Assembly: GCA_012719815.1 (NCBI GenBank)
Contig: JAAXZP010000143.1
Coordinates: forward strand, 1-6,230
DNA length: 6,230 nucleotides
Direction of reading: 5' to 3'
DNA from: Christensenellaceae bacterium
GTDB taxonomy: Bacteria > Bacillota > Clostridia > Christensenellales > SZUA-584
The position numbers and the translations under genes are program-made. Under the pieces are notes generated by a model. That model saw only the letters and a program-made list of their open reading frames with translations, did no database searches and was not told where the DNA came from. Below are positions 5,362 through 6,230 of this stretch, piece by piece; position 1 is the stretch's first letter, and every line of letters starts with the position of its first letter.

Positions 5362-6230
5362 TTACATGGCGGGAATCCTCCCGTTCAGCCACAGCCCGAG
5401 CAGCTTGCTCAGGTTGAATGAATAGGAATTCTCGCCGATATCATACGGGGCCGTCAGTGCGACGGACTGTATTCTGTCCTCGCCCAGCCAAAGATCGATA
5501 CGCCCCACCTGCTGGCCTTTTTTCACAGGCGCAGTCAAAGTCTCTTCAATATATACCCGCTTTTTAAGATTGGCAGCTTCCTCCTGCGTCAGTGGAAAGC
5601 AGACGTCTTTTTCAGTGTACACAGGGAAGCTCTTCTCCACGCCGTCCTTGACCGCTATTTCGCCGATTTTCTCGCCGGCTTTCACGATAAGGCTGTAGTC
5701 GTAGTTTTTAAAGCCGTAATCCATCAGCGCCATGCAGTCGTTAAACATATCCGGAGCGCACAGCACCACAGATACCAATTGCATCCCTTCGCGCTCTGCA
5801 GCCGCCGAAAGACATCGCCCCGCTTCTTTGGTAAACCCGGTCTTGATGCCGTTGCCGCCCTCGTAGTTCCACAGAATTTTGTTCTTGTTCTTCACCACGC
5901 GGTCCCATTCGTGGCCTTCCCAGGGCAGCGTCTTGTACTGCGTTTTTACGACCTCGCGGAATATTTTGTTCTGCATCGCATAGGCGGAGATCAGCGCCAG
6001 ATCATAAGCCGTGGTGTAATGGTTGTCCGCCGGCAGACCGTGAGGATTGGCAAAGTGCGTGTTGTAAGCGCCAATCTCTCGCGCCTTGTCGTTCATCATG
6101 CCGACAAATGTATCCACATCGCCGCCTACATGCTCCGCGATGGCAACGGCCGCGTCGTTGCCGGAGGCCAGCATCAACCCGAAAAGTAAGTCGGACAGCG
6201 TCATGGTTTCTCCCGGCGACAGCCATATGG
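5362..6230 (-). CDS. D-alanyl-D-alanine carboxypeptidase (S11 family, DacF/DacA-like), N-terminus outside window
   Basis: The visible 288 residues are the C-terminal part of a low-molecular-weight penicillin-binding protein that trims the terminal D-Ala from peptidoglycan pentapeptides outside the cell. The frame is open to the right edge, so the signal peptide and the SxxK nucleophile motif lie beyond the window. Seen here are SPGETMTLSDLLFGLMLASG ending in the SGN catalytic triad (visible residues 22-24), FANPHGLP at about 59-66, and KTG at 129-131 within NGIKTGFTKEAGR. After about residue 185 comes the beta-rich C-terminal PBP5 domain, ending in an amphipathic, weakly hydrophobic tail (NLSKLLGLWLNG) that probably lies on the membrane. 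It is followed after 14 bases by rluB, so the two are probably cotranscribed. The ATG at 6204 is internal, not the start. Motifs do not distinguish a vegetative DacA from a sporulation DacF/DacB role. Confidence 0.96.
   Translation of the reverse strand, partial: IWLSPGETMTLSDLLFGLMLASGNDAAVAIAEHVGGDVDTFVGMMNDKAREIGAYNTHFANPHGLPADNHYTTAYDLALISAYAMQNKIFREVVKTQYKTLPWEGHEWDRVVKNKNKILWNYEGGNGIKTGFTKEAGRCLSAAAEREGMQLVSVVLCAPDMFNDCMALMDYGFKNYDYSLIVKAGEKIGEIAVKDGVEKSFPVYTEKDVCFPLTQEEAANLKKRVYIEETLTAPVKKGQQVGRIDLWLGEDRIQSVALTAPYDIGENSYSFNLSKLLGLWLNGRIPAM

Noticed and set aside
5348..5392. Longer rluB start at 5392
   Set aside because: It would overlap the end of the carboxypeptidase gene and add 15 residues before the usual S4-domain N-terminus; MRLNKYIA at 5347 fits the family.
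1..6230. Mobile elements, CRISPR arrays, tRNA genes, phage or defence genes
   Set aside because: No transposase, integrase, regularly spaced repeats, tRNA-like cloverleaf or defence domains were seen; nearly all bases are accounted for by ordinary metabolic and housekeeping genes.

Overview
All recognisable genes in this window lie on the minus strand and read from high to low coordinates. High GC with GC-rich third codon positions, strong AGGAGG-type ribosome binding sites, a PBP5-like carboxypeptidase beside an RluB-type pseudouridine synthase, and a Na+-pumping biotin decarboxylase operon together suggest an anaerobic member of the Bacillota, probably a fairly GC-rich gut-type Clostridia. 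That placement is inference; no rRNA or other marker is present.

Region 1 (6230 to about 4637) is a housekeeping pair. It holds the C-terminal 288 residues of a D-alanyl-D-alanine carboxypeptidase and, 14 bases downstream, a complete RluB/RsuA-type pseudouridine synthase. An AT-rich 154-base gap (4483-4636) follows. It has no convincing terminator but holds short repeats and promoter-like sequence, so the second operon probably starts there.

Region 2 (4482 to 1, running off the left edge) is a tightly spaced five-gene operon with gaps of 15, 32, 35 and 24 bases. In transcription order it encodes a crotonase-fold acyl-CoA carboxyltransferase (MmdA/12S type), a one-helix membrane anchor subunit (OadG/MmdD type), a biotin carrier protein with the EAMKME biotin site, the Na+-pumping membrane beta subunit (OadB/MmdB type) with all expected ion-site residues, and the N-terminal half of a TIM-barrel keto-acid carboxyltransferase (OadA/5S type).

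The unusual point is that two carboxyltransferases of different classes share one biotin carrier and one Na+ pump, with no biotin carboxylase in view. One class acts on CoA thioesters and the other on oxaloacetate/pyruvate. The genes could build a Na+-coupled decarboxylase with two substrate entrances, or a 12S/5S/1.3S-like transcarboxylase with a Na+-pump branch. The acyl-CoA carboxyltransferase departs from the usual family motifs at several active-site positions, so its exact substrate should not be taken from homology alone.
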